The notes: generated by a model from the letters alone, not told the origin. DNA of 64,000 bases from Mycolicibacter heraklionensis (GCA_001673575.1 LZME01000095.1:122574-186573); one strand, 5' to 3'; numbered from the stretch's first letter, positions 10,211 to 20,302 are shown. Translations and numbers: made by a program.

Positions 10211-11169
10211 CCCCCGGGCATCCATCGACGCCCTTGGCGAACAGCCGCTCGCCTCGAGGTGAGCGGCTGTTCCGGGCGGCCGCGGTCTCGGCCGGCTCGA
10301 CAGTGGTGGTGGCGATCGTGCTGATCGCGATCTTCCTGCTGGTGCGCGCTGTCCCGTCGTTGCTCGCCAACGACGCGAACTTCTTCACCAGCCCGGACTT
10401 CCGCACAGGAGATCCCGACCACCTGTCCTTCGGTATCCGAGACCTCCTGATGGTCACGGTGTTGAGCTCGGTATTCGCGTTGACGCTGGCGGTGCCGATT
10501 TCGGTCGGTATCGCAATCTTTCTCACCCAGTACGCACCCCGGCGGTTGGCCCGACCGTTCGCCGTGGTGATCGATCTGCTGGCAGCGGTGCCGTCCATCA
10601 TCTTCGGCCTCTGGGGGATCTTTGTGCTGGCCCCGATGCTGGTGCCGTTCATGCGATTCCTCAGAAGTCACTTGGGCTGGCTGTTCCTGTTCCATAAGGG
10701 CAACGTGTCGCTGGCCGGCGGCGGCACGATCTTCACCGCCGGGATCGTGCTCGCGGTGATGATCCTGCCGATCATCACCTCGGTCTCGCGGGAGGTATTC
10801 CGGCAGACCCCCTTCGCCCACATCGAAGCCGCCCAGGCCCTGGGCGCCACTCGCTGGGAGGTGGTGCGCATGGCCGTGCTGCCCTACGGCCGCAGCGGCG
10901 TGATCGCCGCGGCGATGTTGGGCCTCGGTCGCGCGCTGGGCGAGACGGTCGCGATGCTGATCATCCTGCGAGCCGCGGCAAAGCCCGGGAATTGGTCGCT
11001 GTTTGACGGCGGGTACACGTTCGCCTCCAAGATCGCCTCGGCGGCCGCGGAGTTCAGCGCCCCACTGCCGACTGGCGCCTACATCGCCGCGGGGTTCGCA
11101 TTGTTCGCACTCACGTTCATCGTCAATGCCGCCGCTCGCGCGGTGGCCGGCGGCAAGGTCAACGGATGA
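10207..11169 (+). CDS. pstC1: Phosphate ABC transporter permease PstC (copy 1)
   Basis: 320-residue inner-membrane permease with about six membrane helices. The ABC-permease coupling (EAA) loop is [27 protein letters not shown], written here only as its outline around residues 207-233. It follows the typical PstC sequence [16 protein letters not shown]. PstC forms the channel with PstA. The GTG start overlaps the pstS1 stop. The N-terminus is short and carries the basic [12 protein letters not shown] segment common to mycobacterial PstC. The 3' end overlaps pstA1 by four bases. Confidence 0.95.
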   Translation: MTPGHPSTPLANSRSPRGERLFRAAAVSAGSTVVVAIVLIAIFLLVRAVPSLLANDANFFTSPDFRTGDPDHLSFGIRDLLMVTVLSSVFALTLAVPISVGIAIFLTQYAPRRLARPFAVVIDLLAAVPSIIFGLWGIFVLAPMLVPFMRFLRSHLGWLFLFHKGNVSLAGGGTIFTAGIVLAVMILPIITSVSREVFRQTPFAHIEAAQALGATRWEVVRMAVLPYGRSGVIAAAMLGLGRALGETVAMLIILRAAAKPGNWSLFDGGYTFASKIASAAAEFSAPLPTGAYIAAGFALFALTFIVNAAARAVAGGKVNG

Positions 11170-12077
11170 CAGCCCAACTGCTCAACGCACCGGTCAAACC
11201 GTCGGTGCCACAGCGCCATCACCTCAGCGTGCGGCGCCGATTGACGGACAAGATCGCCACCGTGGCGTTCGTGTCCTCATTCGCCGTCGCGGCGATCCCG
11301 TTGGTCTGGCTGCTCTGGGTCGTGGTGGCCCGCGGTTGGCACGCGATCACCAATCTGAGCTGGTGGACGCATTCGCTACGCGGCGTGCTGCCCGAAGAAT
11401 TCGCCGGCGGGGTGTACCACGCCTTGTACGGCACCCTGGTACAGGCCGGGATGGCCGCGGCGCTGGCGGTACCGCTGGGTCTGATGACGGCGATCTACCT
11501 GATCGAGTACGGCGGTGGCCGCTGGGCGCGATTGACCACCTTCATGGTCGACGTGCTGGCCGGGGTGCCCTCGATCGTGGCGTCGCTGTTCGTCTTCAGC
11601 CTGTGGATCGCCACCCTCAAGTTCGAGCAGAGCGCCTTCGCCGTGTCGCTGGCGCTGGCTTTGCTGATGTTGCCGATCGTGGTGCGCTCCACCGAGGAGA
11701 TGCTGCGACTGGTGCCCGACGAACTGCGGGAGGCCAGCTACGCGCTAGGGGTGCCGCGATGGAAGACGATCCTGCGCATCGTCATCCCCACCGCGCTCTC
11801 GGGAATCCTGTCGGGAATCTTTTTGTCGATCGCCCGAATCATGGGTGAGACCGCCCCGGTACTGGTGCTGGTGGGCTACAGCCGTTCGATCAACTACGAC
11901 ATCCTGCACGACAACATGGCCTCGCTGCCGCTGCTGATCTACTCCGAGCTGGGCAACCCGCAGGCGGCTGGGGCTGCCCGAGTCTGGGGCGCGGCGCTGA
12001 CGCTGATCATCCTGGTCGCAGTCAGCGCGATCGTGGCGGCTGTGGCGACTCGGCTCACGTCAGTCCACGATCGCTGA
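11166..12077 (+). CDS. pstA1: Phosphate ABC transporter permease PstA (copy 1)
   Basis: 303-residue permease with six predicted helices. Conserved PstA stretches are [37 protein letters not shown], and the EAA loop [19 protein letters not shown], followed by the [17 protein letters not shown] helix. It partners PstC1. The ATG at 11166 overlaps the pstC1 stop (ATGA). This plus-strand operon has no ATPase gene of its own, so it presumably uses PstB encoded by one of the two minus-strand copies. It is convergent with pknD, with only 8 bp between stops. Confidence 0.95.
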   Translation: MTAQLLNAPVKPSVPQRHHLSVRRRLTDKIATVAFVSSFAVAAIPLVWLLWVVVARGWHAITNLSWWTHSLRGVLPEEFAGGVYHALYGTLVQAGMAAALAVPLGLMTAIYLIEYGGGRWARLTTFMVDVLAGVPSIVASLFVFSLWIATLKFEQSAFAVSLALALLMLPIVVRSTEEMLRLVPDELREASYALGVPRWKTILRIVIPTALSGILSGIFLSIARIMGETAPVLVLVGYSRSINYDILHDNMASLPLLIYSELGNPQAAGAARVWGAALTLIILVAVSAIVAAVATRLTSVHDR

Positions 12078-12085
12078 CCGGCGGT

Positions 12086-14104
12086 TTAGCCCCGCGGTTC
12101 CGTGCCGCCGACCAGCTTCACCACCCGGTTGTTGCCCCGATCGGCGACGTAAAGGGCGCCGTCCGCACCGACGACGACTTGCAGCGGCGTGTTCAGCCCG
12201 GTGAACGGCAGTTTCGTCTGGGTATTGGACCCGGCGGCCAGCTTCACCACGGTGTGGCTGTCGTGGTTGGTGACGAAGACGTTGCCGGCCCCGTCAACGG
12301 TGACGCCCCACGGGGCATCGAGACCGGTGAACGGAAGCACGCTCTGGGTATTGGATCCCGCGGCGAGCCGCACCACCCGATCGTTATCGGTGTCGGTGAC
12401 GTAGACGTTGCCGGAGGAGTCGACCGCCACGTCGTCGGGGTTGTGCAGCCCGGCGAACGGCAACACCACCTGGGCGTCGGCCCCGGCCGGCAACTTGACC
12501 ACCCGGTTGTTACCCCGGTCGGCAACGTAGACGCTGCCGTCCTTGTCCACCACCAGGCCCTCCGGATAGTTCAACCCGCTGAACGGCAGCTCGGACTGGA
12601 CATGGGAATCCGGGTCCAGCTTCACCACCCGATTGTTGAAGTCGGTGACGTACACCGCGCCGGCCCGATCGACGGCGACGCCCTGCGGCTCGTAGAGCCC
12701 GGTGAATGGCAGCATTACCGGAGTCTTCGAGCCCGGCTCTAGCTTCACCACACGGCCATACATGCTCTGGTTGGTGACGTAGACGTTTCCGTTGCTGTCC
12801 AGCGCCAACCCGCCCGGGGAGAGCCGGAAGCTCAGACCCTCCAAGGGCAGCACACTCTGCCCGTTCGCCGACGCCGACGCCCCGGGAGATGTCTCCGAAC
12901 GGTGGGTGACCGCGTAACCGCCCACACCGACTGCGACCAGCAGCGCCGCGGCAGCCGCGGCCGGCACCAACCATCGGCGATCTCCGCGGTTTTTGGCCTC
13001 GGCGGCAAAAGCCGGTGCGGCTGCCGCCGGCTGCTGCGCCGGCCGGTCCCGCCAACCGGTGATGGCGGGCCGCATCTGGGTCGGCTCGTGGGGTTGGTCG
13101 TAGGCACTCGCGCCATAGGCGCGGTGTTCGTAGCTGGCCGGCTGTTGGCGGTAGCCGTTGGCCGGAGAGCTCCCGCCGCCGTTGGTGGAGGCACCCACGG
13201 CGCTGGCCATTCGGGTGGCCACCCCGCCCTGCTGGACGATCATCGCGGCCTGATGCTGCTCTGCGGTGGTCAGCGCGTCGTGTGCGGCACGTGCCAGGTC
13301 GCCGGCGCTGCTGTATCGATCCCGCGGATTCTTCGCCATCCCCCTGGCGATCACCTGGTCCAATGCGACCGGCACCACGCCCGGCCGCAGCTGACTGGGC
13401 CGCGGGGCGGGCTCCATCAGATGGGAGGCGATCAGTCGTTCGATGGTCTCGGTCCGGTACGGCTGTTGACCGCTCAGACACTCGCTCAGCACACAGGCCA
13501 GTGAGTAGATGTCGGCACGGTGGTCGACCTCGGCCCCACTGAACCGCTCTGGCGCCATGTAGTTGTAGGTGCCCAGCGCCATCCCGGTCTGCGTCAGGCC
13601 GGGATCTGCCGCGGCGCGGGCTATACCGAAATCGACCAGGTAGGCGAAATCATCCCGAGTGAGCAGGATGTTCGCCGGCTTGATGTCGCGATGGGTGATT
13701 CCGCCGGCGTGCGCGGCGTCCAGGGCGGCGGCCACCTGTTCGATCACCGCGACCGCTCGCGCCGGGGACAGCGGGCCGGAGCGCTGCAGCTCCATGCCGA
13801 GGTCATTGCCGTCGATCAGCCGCATCTCGACGAACATCTGACCGTCGATCTCGCCGTAGTCGTGGATGGGCACCACATGCGGCTCGGTAAGCCGGCCTGC
13901 CGCGTCGGCCTCGCGCTGCATCCGCGTTCGGAATGCCGGATTGCCCGACAGCACGGGGGCGATCAGCTTCAGTGCGACCGATCGGTGCTTGCGGGTGTCC
14001 TCGGCCTCATAGACCTCACCCATGCCACCTCGCCCCAGCAGCCGAAGCAACCGGTAAGGACCGAATTGGGAACCCACCTGGGAAGCCGGTCCGTTATCGT
14101 TCAC
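12086..14104 (-). CDS. pknD: Membrane Ser/Thr protein kinase PknD with six-repeat NHL sensor
   Basis: 672 residues. The N-terminal Hanks-type kinase has the G-loop LGRGGMGEVYEA (23-34), VALK lysine K46, HRD at 138-140 and DFG at 158-160. A proline/alanine-rich juxtamembrane linker (about 290-370) leads to one membrane helix near 380-402. The extracellular part is six NHL-type repeats of about 42 residues, each built on LPFxGLxxPxGVAVDxxGN and ending RVVKL, giving a six-bladed beta-propeller. Family knowledge: M. tuberculosis PknD (664 residues) sits next to pst genes and its propeller is exposed at the cell surface. The start is GTG (14102-14104). It is downstream of pstS2 and pstB1 on the same strand. 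Confidence 0.93.
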   Translation of the reverse strand: MNDNGPASQVGSQFGPYRLLRLLGRGGMGEVYEAEDTRKHRSVALKLIAPVLSGNPAFRTRMQREADAAGRLTEPHVVPIHDYGEIDGQMFVEMRLIDGNDLGMELQRSGPLSPARAVAVIEQVAAALDAAHAGGITHRDIKPANILLTRDDFAYLVDFGIARAAADPGLTQTGMALGTYNYMAPERFSGAEVDHRADIYSLACVLSECLSGQQPYRTETIERLIASHLMEPAPRPSQLRPGVVPVALDQVIARGMAKNPRDRYSSAGDLARAAHDALTTAEQHQAAMIVQQGGVATRMASAVGASTNGGGSSPANGYRQQPASYEHRAYGASAYDQPHEPTQMRPAITGWRDRPAQQPAAAAPAFAAEAKNRGDRRWLVPAAAAAALLVAVGVGGYAVTHRSETSPGASASANGQSVLPLEGLSFRLSPGGLALDSNGNVYVTNQSMYGRVVKLEPGSKTPVMLPFTGLYEPQGVAVDRAGAVYVTDFNNRVVKLDPDSHVQSELPFSGLNYPEGLVVDKDGSVYVADRGNNRVVKLPAGADAQVVLPFAGLHNPDDVAVDSSGNVYVTDTDNDRVVRLAAGSNTQSVLPFTGLDAPWGVTVDGAGNVFVTNHDSHTVVKLAAGSNTQTKLPFTGLNTPLQVVVGADGALYVADRGNNRVVKLVGGTEPRG

Positions 14105-14213
14105 GACGCTCCATTCACCCGGTCAGGATTGGCATCAAGCAATCAACTGTTGCGGTGAACAGAAGATTAACCAAAGGTTACCAGCGAAAATGGATCGGCG
14201 CAGATGTCGACGA

Positions 14214-15320
14214 TCAGGAAATAGCGTCGACCGCTGTCTTCAATTTCGACGTAAATTCCGGAGGCAGGGGAATATAACCGTACTGGTCCAGATCCTGCTG
14301 CCCGTCGCCGATCGCCGCTTGCATAAACGCCTTGACCGCTTGCGCCGTCGCCGGGTCGGGGTATTTGGAGCAGACGATCTCGTAGGTCACCAGCACGATC
14401 GGGTAGGCACCGGCCACCGTCGGTTTGTAGAACGACGAGGTATCCACCACCAGATCGTTTCCGGCGCCGCTGAACTTCGCGCCGGCGATGGTCTTGTCCA
14501 CCGAGTCGACCGAGATAGTCACCGGCTGCGGGCCCGCCGAGGTGACGATCTGGGCCATGTTGAGCTCGCGCCCCACCGCATAGGACCACTCGTTGTAGGT
14601 GATCGAGCCCTCGGTGCTCCGCAACATCGCCGAGGTGCCGTCGTTGCCGGCCGCGCCGACACCGGTACCGCCGTTGAATGCCTTGCCCACCCCGCGGCCC
14701 CAGGCGCCGTCGGAGGCGATGTCGAGGTACTTCTGGAAATTGTCGGTGGTTCCGGACTCGTCGCTGCGGAACACCACATGGATGGGCTCGGCGGGCAACG
14801 CCGTGTCCTTGTTGAGCGCCTTGAGCGCGGGGTCATCCCATTTGGTGATGGTGCCGTTGAAGATCTTGGCCATCGTGGGCCCGTCCAGGTCGAGTTCGTT
14901 GACGCCGCCGATGTTGTAGGTCACGGCAATCGGACCGAAGACGGTCGGCAGGTGCCAGGGCGTCGACCCGCACCGCGCCGCCACCCGCTGCGGCTCACCG
15001 TTGGACGGATCGAGCGGAGAGTCAGATCCGGCCAATTCGGTTTGCCCACTGGCAAACTCAGCGATTCCGGTGCCAGATCCGTTGGCCCGATAGTCCAGCG
15101 TGTAGTCCGGGCAGGCCCGGATGTAGGCGTAGACGAACTGTTCGATCGCGTGTGCCTGGGCCGTCGAGCCGCTCGCGGTCAGCTTCTGCTTGCCGCCGCA
15201 CTGCACCGCCGAGGACCCCGACCCCGAGGCCGACGACGATTCGGCACCACCACAGGCCACGACCGTCAGCAGTACAGTCGCCAGCAGGCTCGAGACGATA
15301 CCGAATCGGTTGATCCTCAA
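14214..15320 (-). CDS. pstS2: Phosphate-binding lipoprotein PstS (copy 2)
   Basis: About 368 residues. I chose the TTG at 15318-15320 because GAAGGAG lies five to six bases upstream and it begins a compact signal peptide [22 protein letters not shown] with the lipobox ending VAC. A GTG further upstream (15353) would add eleven residues before the signal. Phosphate-pocket motifs are [35 protein letters not shown] and [15 protein letters not shown]. It lies between pstB1 and pknD on the minus strand, the same trio as in M. tuberculosis Rv0931c-Rv0933. The segment before pstB1 is only 57 bp, so it is probably cotranscribed with pstB1. Confidence 0.93.
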   Translation of the reverse strand: MRINRFGIVSSLLATVLLTVVACGGAESSSASGSGSSAVQCGGKQKLTASGSTAQAHAIEQFVYAYIRACPDYTLDYRANGSGTGIAEFASGQTELAGSDSPLDPSNGEPQRVAARCGSTPWHLPTVFGPIAVTYNIGGVNELDLDGPTMAKIFNGTITKWDDPALKALNKDTALPAEPIHVVFRSDESGTTDNFQKYLDIASDGAWGRGVGKAFNGGTGVGAAGNDGTSAMLRSTEGSITYNEWSYAVGRELNMAQIVTSAGPQPVTISVDSVDKTIAGAKFSGAGNDLVVDTSSFYKPTVAGAYPIVLVTYEIVCSKYPDPATAQAVKAFMQAAIGDGQQDLDQYGYIPLPPEFTSKLKTAVDAIS

Positions 15321-15377
15321 CGGCACTCCTTCGGCGGTCAGCGCGGAAACCACACGGTAGCCGAATCTGGTAATAAG

Positions 15378-16154
15378 TCAGCCAAAGCGACCCGAGATGT
15401 AGTCCTCGGTTTCCTTAAGTCTCGGATTAGAGAAAATCTTCTCGGTCCCGTCGATCTCGACCAACCGGCCCGGCTTCCCGACGGCCTCCAGGTTGAAGAA
15501 GGCCGTCTGATCGCTCACCCGCGCCGCCTGCTGCATGTTGTGGGTGACGATGACGATGGTGTAATCCTGCTTGAGCTGCGAGATCAGCTCTTCGATGGCC
15601 ATCGTCGAGATCGGATCCAACGCCGAGCAGGGCTCATCCATCAACAGTACGTCGGGCTGCACCGCAATGGCCCGCGCGATACACAACCGCTGCTGCTGAC
15701 CACCCGAAAGCCCGCCGCCCGGCTTGTCCAGCCGGTCCTTGACCTCGTTCCACAAGTTCGCCCCGCGCAGCGACTGTTCGACGGTGTCGTCCAGCAACTT
15801 GCGATTGCGCACGCCTTGCAGCGTCAGCCCGGCCACCACATTGTCGCGGATCGACATGGTGGGAAACGGATTTGGGCGCTGGAACACCATCCCGATCGCC
15901 TTGCGCACCCCCACCGGGTCGATGCCGGCCTGGTAGATGTCGTCACCGTCGAGCAACACCGAGCCCTCAACACGCGCCCCCTGGATGACCTCATGCATCC
16001 GGTTGAGGGTGCGCAGCACCGTCGACTTGCCGCAGCCCGATGGCCCGATGAACGCCGTGACGCTGCGTGGCGGCACCGACAACGTCACATCGGCCACTGC
16101 GTGAAACGACCCGTAAAAGATGTTGACGTCGCTCAGGTCCAACCTTTTGGCCAC
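15378..16154 (-). CDS. pstB1: Phosphate ABC transporter ATPase PstB (copy 1)
   Basis: 258 residues starting at the GTG 16152-16154 ([16 protein letters not shown]). This start matches the paralogue at 16414-17190 and is preceded by GAGGAG about ten bases upstream. Walker A is GPSGCGKST, the signature is [16 protein letters not shown], Walker B is [13 protein letters not shown] and the switch His is in [10 protein letters not shown]. PstB hydrolyses ATP to drive phosphate import through PstC/PstA. Part of the gene (15488-15754) is base-for-base identical to the other copy while the rest has diverged. It is separated from the upstream copy by a 259-bp gap that contains a hairpin and a PHO-like repeat, so it likely has its own promoter. 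Confidence 0.94.
   Translation of the reverse strand: MAKRLDLSDVNIFYGSFHAVADVTLSVPPRSVTAFIGPSGCGKSTVLRTLNRMHEVIQGARVEGSVLLDGDDIYQAGIDPVGVRKAIGMVFQRPNPFPTMSIRDNVVAGLTLQGVRNRKLLDDTVEQSLRGANLWNEVKDRLDKPGGGLSGGQQQRLCIARAIAVQPDVLLMDEPCSALDPISTMAIEELISQLKQDYTIVIVTHNMQQAARVSDQTAFFNLEAVGKPGRLVEIDGTEKIFSNPRLKETEDYISGRFG
15488..15754 (-). repeat. 267-bp tract identical to 16524-16790 (pstB copy 1)
   Basis: By reading both copies I find no mismatch over 267 bp, at a constant offset of 1036. The tract runs from the ABC signature side through Walker B to near the C-terminus of PstB. On both sides the paralogues differ at many third positions and at amino acids. Confidence 0.85.
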
Positions 16155-16322
16155 TGGCAGCCATCTCCTCACTCGACTCAACCTGTCCGGCCCGAATGTC
16201 CGACGGCCCAGACCTTCTTGGAGCAACGATCTGCGCGCCAGCCTAGCCACGATCTCGAGTCCCGCAATCTGGACAAAAGCGTCGACTCAGTCCAGGTACA
16301 CCGCGACGCGCCACGATCCGAT

Positions 16323-16339
16323 GGTGACGGAGGGTGAGC
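16323..16339 (-). promoter_or_regulatory. Candidate PHO/RegX3-type direct repeat upstream of pstB1
   Basis: On the minus strand GCTCACC is followed ten bases later by CGTCACC, resembling the pstS1 element GTTCACC...CGTAACC. It lies about 170 bp before pstB1 and downstream of the pstB2 hairpin, where a promoter for the pstB1-pstS2-pknD group is expected. Confidence 0.4.
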
Positions 16340-16378
16340 TGCTACCCGAAATACGTTATGCCCCAGACGATTAATCTA

Positions 16379-16413
16379 CCGATCGCGAAGCCTGCACTCG
16401 CGCTTGCGATCGG
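16379..16413 (-). terminator. Hairpin directly after the pstB2 stop codon
   Basis: Arms CCGATCGCGAAGC (16379-16391) and GCTTGCGATCGG (16402-16413) pair with one bulged base and a ten-base loop, immediately after the pstB2 stop. No U-tract is present, which is usual for mycobacterial terminators. It would separate the mshD/pstS3 side from pstB1. Confidence 0.5.
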
Positions 16414-17190
16414 CTAGCCGAAGCGGCCGGAGATGTAGTCCTCGGTCTCTTTGAAACTCGGGTTGGAGAAGATCTTCTCGGTCCCGTCGATCTCGATCAG
16501 CCGGCCAGGCTTGCCGACATCGGCCAGGTTGAAGAAGGCCGTCTGATCGCTCACCCGCGCCGCCTGCTGCATGTTGTGGGTGACGATGACGATGGTGTAA
16601 TCCTGCTTGAGCTGCGAGATCAGCTCTTCGATGGCCATCGTCGAGATCGGATCCAACGCCGAGCAGGGCTCATCCATCAACAGTACGTCGGGCTGCACCG
16701 CAATGGCCCGCGCGATACACAACCGCTGCTGCTGACCACCCGAAAGCCCGCCGCCCGGCTTGTCCAGCCGGTCCTTGACCTCGTTCCACAGATTCGCCCC
16801 GCGCAGGGAGAACTCCGCGGTTTCGTCGAGCGTGCGGCGGTTGCGGATTCCCTGCAGCTTGAGACCGGCCACCACATTGTCGCGAATGGACATGGTGGGG
16901 AAGGGATTCGGTCGCTGAAAAACCATTCCGACGGCTTGGCGAACCCCCACCGGGTCGATTCCGGGGCGGTAGATGTTCTCGCCGTCGAGCAGTACCGAAC
17001 CCTCGATGCGGGCCCCCGGAGTGGTCTCGTGCATGCGGTTGAGCGTGCGCAGCACGGTCGACTTGCCGCAGCCGGAGGGACCGATGAACGCGGTGACACT
17101 GCGCGGCGCGACCGACAGTGACACGTCGGCCACCGCGTGAAACGACCCGTAAAAGATGTTGAGGTCGGTGAGGTCCAACCTTTTAGCCAC
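16414..17190 (-). CDS. pstB2: Phosphate ABC transporter ATPase PstB (copy 2, PhoT-like position)
   Basis: 258 residues, with Walker [10 protein letters not shown], signature [16 protein letters not shown] and Walker [14 protein letters not shown]. The GTG start at 17188-17190 has AAGGAGAG upstream. It closes the pstS3-pstC2-pstA2-pstB2 operon, which places it where M. tuberculosis has phoT (between mshD and phoY2). It is the same length as pstB1 and differs mostly in the first third and in the very C-terminus. It could be the phoT orthologue; I infer this from context only. Confidence 0.94.
   Translation of the reverse strand: MAKRLDLTDLNIFYGSFHAVADVSLSVAPRSVTAFIGPSGCGKSTVLRTLNRMHETTPGARIEGSVLLDGENIYRPGIDPVGVRQAVGMVFQRPNPFPTMSIRDNVVAGLKLQGIRNRRTLDETAEFSLRGANLWNEVKDRLDKPGGGLSGGQQQRLCIARAIAVQPDVLLMDEPCSALDPISTMAIEELISQLKQDYTIVIVTHNMQQAARVSDQTAFFNLADVGKPGRLIEIDGTEKIFSNPSFKETEDYISGRFG
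16524..16790 (-). repeat. 267-bp tract identical to 15488-15754 (pstB copy 2)
   Basis: Partner of the identical tract in pstB copy 1. The first mismatches are at 16523 on one side and 16791 on the other. Confidence 0.85.
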
Positions 17191-17242
17191 CGTGCAGCTC
17201 TCCTTGTTCGCCCACCGCTACGCGCTGGTTGTCGAGACCGAT

Positions 17243-18157
17243 CTAGAACTTCTTGGGAGCGAAGATGCGTGCCCCGAACCTGGCCGCCACGTTGAGTAGC
17301 GCAATCAGCAGGATGAGCGTCAGCGCAGCGCCCCAGAGCCGATCCGTGGGCACCGCGCTGGCGCCCGCCCCGGCCGATGTCTGGTCATACATCATTCCCG
17401 GCAGCGACCCCATGAAGCCGTGGAACATATCGAAATTGATCGCCTGCGAGTAGCCGACCAGGATCAGCAGCGGCGCGGTCTCGCCCATCACCCGGGCCAG
17501 CGCCAACAGTATCCCGGTGACGATGCCGGACAGCGCGGTCGGAATCACGATGCTGGTGATGGTCTTCCACTTCGGTGCGCCCAACGCGTAGCTGGCTTCC
17601 CGCAGGTCCATCGGAATGATCCGCAGCATCTCCTCGGTGGCTCGCACGATCACCGGCACCATCAGCAGCACCAACGACAGCGACACCGCGAATCCGGAGC
17701 GGTGAAATCCCAAGGTGGCCACCCACAACGCGTAGACGAACAGCGCTGCGACGATCGACGGCACACCGGTCAGGATGTCGACCATGAACGTCGCGAGCTT
17801 GCCCAGTCGGGTGCCGGCACCGTACTCGACGAGATAGATCGCGACGAAGATCCCGATCGGGATCGAGATGGCCGCGCACAGCAGTCCTTGCAGCAGGGTC
17901 CCGATGATCGCATGGTAGGCACCGCCGCCGGCCACGAAGGCCGTCATGCCGGCCTGCGAGTGGGTCCACCAGGAACTGGTACTGACAGCACCGAAACCGA
18001 AGTCGAACACCGAGTACATCACCCACACCAGGGGCACCAACGCCAACGCCATAGCGGCGGTGACCAGCACCGTCGCAATCGAATTGGCCACCCGCCGGCG
18101 CAGACCTACCCCCGCAAACGTACGCAACTTGACGGGCCGGTCCAGCAACGCGGTCAT
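17243..18157 (-). CDS. pstA2: Phosphate ABC transporter permease PstA (copy 2)
   Basis: 304-residue permease with six helices. PstA signatures are LVEYGAGTRLGKLATFMVDI, GVPSIVAALFVYALWV, the EAA loop [19 protein letters not shown], and ALARVMGETAPLLILVG. It starts with MTALLDRPVK, closely similar to PstA1 ([11 protein letters not shown]), showing the two arose by duplication. The start ATG overlaps the pstC2 stop by four bases. A 52-bp gap with its own ribosome-binding site separates it from pstB2. Confidence 0.95.
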   Translation of the reverse strand: MTALLDRPVKLRTFAGVGLRRRVANSIATVLVTAAMALALVPLVWVMYSVFDFGFGAVSTSSWWTHSQAGMTAFVAGGGAYHAIIGTLLQGLLCAAISIPIGIFVAIYLVEYGAGTRLGKLATFMVDILTGVPSIVAALFVYALWVATLGFHRSGFAVSLSLVLLMVPVIVRATEEMLRIIPMDLREASYALGAPKWKTITSIVIPTALSGIVTGILLALARVMGETAPLLILVGYSQAINFDMFHGFMGSLPGMMYDQTSAGAGASAVPTDRLWGAALTLILLIALLNVAARFGARIFAPKKF

Positions 18158-19158
18158 GAATGCACCTTCTGGGTGATCGCGACGCGCGCCAGCGCGTTGA
18201 CGATAAGCGTCAGCACGAACAGCACCAGACCGGCTGCGATGTAGGCGCCCGCCTTGTACTGGTCGTTGAACTCCGATGCGGTGGCGGCGATCTTGGTGGC
18301 GAAGGTGGAACCGCCGTCGAACAGCGACCAGTTGAACGCCTTCTGGGTGGAGCGCAGGATGATCAGCAGCGCGACCGTCTCACCGAGCGCCCGGCCCAAG
18401 CCCAGCATCGCGGCACTGATGTAGCCGGAGCGGCCGAACGGCAGCATCACCATCTTGACCACCTCCCAGCGGGTCGCGCCCAGCGCCAGGGCGGCCTCGA
18501 CCTGGCCGCGGGGCGTTTGAGCCAGCACCTCGCGGGTGACCGCGGTGATGATCGGCAGGATCATCACCGCAAGCACGATTCCGCCGGTGAAGATGGTGCC
18601 GCCACCCGCCACCGACGCGTTGCCGTCGGCGAACAGGAAGAATCCACCGAGGTGTTCGTTGAGCCATAGCGCGGTGCCGCGCAACTGCGGGGCCAGCACA
18701 TAGAGGCCCCACGCTCCGTAGATGATCGACGGCACGGCGGCCAGCAATTCGACCATGTAGCCCAGGGGTCCGACGAGCCGCCTTGGCGCGTATTCGGCGA
18801 GATAGATCGCGACGCCCAGAGCAACCGGCATGGCCAGCAACAGCGCGAACAGCGAGACGAACACCGTCACCTGCAACATCTCTGCGATGCCGAAGTGCAT
18901 GGCGGAGGTGTTGGTGGTGACCCAACTGCCGCCGTAGGTGAAGAAGTTCTCCCGGTTACGCTGCAGCGCCGGTATCGCCCGCAGCAGGAGGAAGCCTCCG
19001 ACGGCGCTGATCAAGACGATGATCAGCACCCCGGAGCCTTCCGCGACCAGACGGAACAGCCGATCTTGCAGGCGGCTGCCGGTGGAACGCAGCGCCGTCG
19101 GGGTCACCGACGGCGTCGATGCAGGCGCAGACACAGACGCGTCGGCGATGCTTGACAC
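18154..19158 (-). CDS. pstC2: Phosphate ABC transporter permease PstC (copy 2)
   Basis: Permease with PstC motifs YLAEYAPRRLVGPLGYMVEL, VPSIIYGAWGLYVLAP, the EAA loop [20 protein letters not shown] and [18 protein letters not shown]. The start is uncertain. A GTG at 19209 would give 351 residues but overlaps pstS3 by 26 bp. The GTG at 19156-19158 gives 334, close to the usual 320-340, and lies 25 bp after the pstS3 stop, so I chose it. The N-terminus before the first helix (about residue 40) is Ser/Pro-rich. It partners PstA2. Confidence 0.92.
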   Translation of the reverse strand: MSSIADASVSAPASTPSVTPTALRSTGSRLQDRLFRLVAEGSGVLIIVLISAVGGFLLLRAIPALQRNRENFFTYGGSWVTTNTSAMHFGIAEMLQVTVFVSLFALLLAMPVALGVAIYLAEYAPRRLVGPLGYMVELLAAVPSIIYGAWGLYVLAPQLRGTALWLNEHLGGFFLFADGNASVAGGGTIFTGGIVLAVMILPIITAVTREVLAQTPRGQVEAALALGATRWEVVKMVMLPFGRSGYISAAMLGLGRALGETVALLIILRSTQKAFNWSLFDGGSTFATKIAATASEFNDQYKAGAYIAAGLVLFVLTLIVNALARVAITQKVHS

Positions 19159-19183
19159 CCCCTCATCGCTTGCACCACGGCGG

Positions 19184-20302
19184 CTACTGGATCGCGTCGA
19201 TGGCGGCACTCAAGCGCCGTTTCAACTGGTCCGGCAGCCGGACGTAACCGGCGGACGACAATTCGTCCTGGCCGCTGGTGGAGGCCGTCTTCAGGAAGGA
19301 CTTCACGGCCGCCGACGTGTCGGGGTCGTAGCCCTTGGAGCAGACGATCTCATAGGTCACCAAGACTAGCGGGTAGGCAGCGGCCTGCTTGGTGCCGTAA
19401 AGCGACCTCAGGTCCAGCCGCATGTCGTTGCTGTCCTCGGAAACGAATCCGGCCGACTGAATCGCAATACCGGCCGATTCGTCGGTGGCAGCGACCACCC
19501 CAGAGCCCGAATCGATCATCGCCGACCGCAGGTTGGCCTGGTCGGCGAAGCCCTTCTCGACATAGCCGACGGCACCGGGCGTGCTCTGCACCGCCTGCAC
19601 GACCCCCGCCGACTTCTGCGCGCCCTCGCCGACGCCGCCCTGGAATTCGCTGCCTTCACCCTTGGTCCAGGTCTGCGGTGCCGCAGCGCTGAGGTACTTC
19701 TGGAAGTTGTCGGTGGTGCCCGACGAGTCCGAGCGATAGATCGGCGTGATGGCGATCGCGGGCAGTTCCTCGCCCGGGTTGAGGGCCACCAACGCGGGGT
19801 CGTTCCAGCTGGTGATGGCTCCGCTGAAGATCCGGGCCAGCACGTCACCGTTGACGACCAGGTTCTCCACGCCATCGAGGTGGTAGGCGATGCTGACCGG
19901 CCCGAACACCAGCGGCAGGTGCCATGCCGGGTTCTGGCCGCAGCGGTCGGCCGCCTCGGCGACCTGTGCCTCGCTCAGCGGCGAGTCCGAACCGGCGAAG
20001 TCGACGTGCCCGGCGATGAACTGCTCGCGGCCCGCGCCCGACCCGGTCGGGTTGTACGACAGGTTCTTGCCCGAGCACTCTTTGCCCCACACCTGGTTGA
20101 ACACCGCGATCGCGTTCTGCTGAGCCGTCGATCCCTCAGCGGTGAGCGTGCTCTTGCCTGCGCACTCGGCGGAGTCAGCTTTGCCGGAGGTGGTGCCGGT
20201 GCCGGACGGGCTCGCGGTGTTGTCATCGCTGCCGCAGCCACTGAGCGCCAGACCGGTCATCGCGGCCGCTACCAGCGCAAGACCCGCCTTTGTGCGTTTC
20301 AT
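19184..20302 (-). CDS. pstS3: Phosphate-binding lipoprotein PstS (copy 3)
   Basis: 372 residues from the ATG at 20300-20302; the frame is open further upstream but only this start begins a signal peptide (MKRTKAGLALVAAAM, lipobox LSGC). Pocket motifs are [34 protein letters not shown] and [16 protein letters not shown]. The GSGAGRE and SSGTTD variants set it apart from copies 1 and 2, and it is the most divergent. It is first in the pstS-C-A-B operon and follows mshD by 111 bp, a gap that carries a PHO-like repeat. Confidence 0.95.
   Translation of the reverse strand: MKRTKAGLALVAAAMTGLALSGCGSDDNTASPSGTGTTSGKADSAECAGKSTLTAEGSTAQQNAIAVFNQVWGKECSGKNLSYNPTGSGAGREQFIAGHVDFAGSDSPLSEAQVAEAADRCGQNPAWHLPLVFGPVSIAYHLDGVENLVVNGDVLARIFSGAITSWNDPALVALNPGEELPAIAITPIYRSDSSGTTDNFQKYLSAAAPQTWTKGEGSEFQGGVGEGAQKSAGVVQAVQSTPGAVGYVEKGFADQANLRSAMIDSGSGVVAATDESAGIAIQSAGFVSEDSNDMRLDLRSLYGTKQAAAYPLVLVTYEIVCSKGYDPDTSAAVKSFLKTASTSGQDELSSAGYVRLPDQLKRRLSAAIDAIQ

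Noticed and set aside
15378-17190. Duplicate pstB as an assembly artefact
   Set aside because: Both flanks of the identical tract differ in sequence and each copy has its own neighbours, so both copies are real as written; a collapse or chimera can only be tested with reads.
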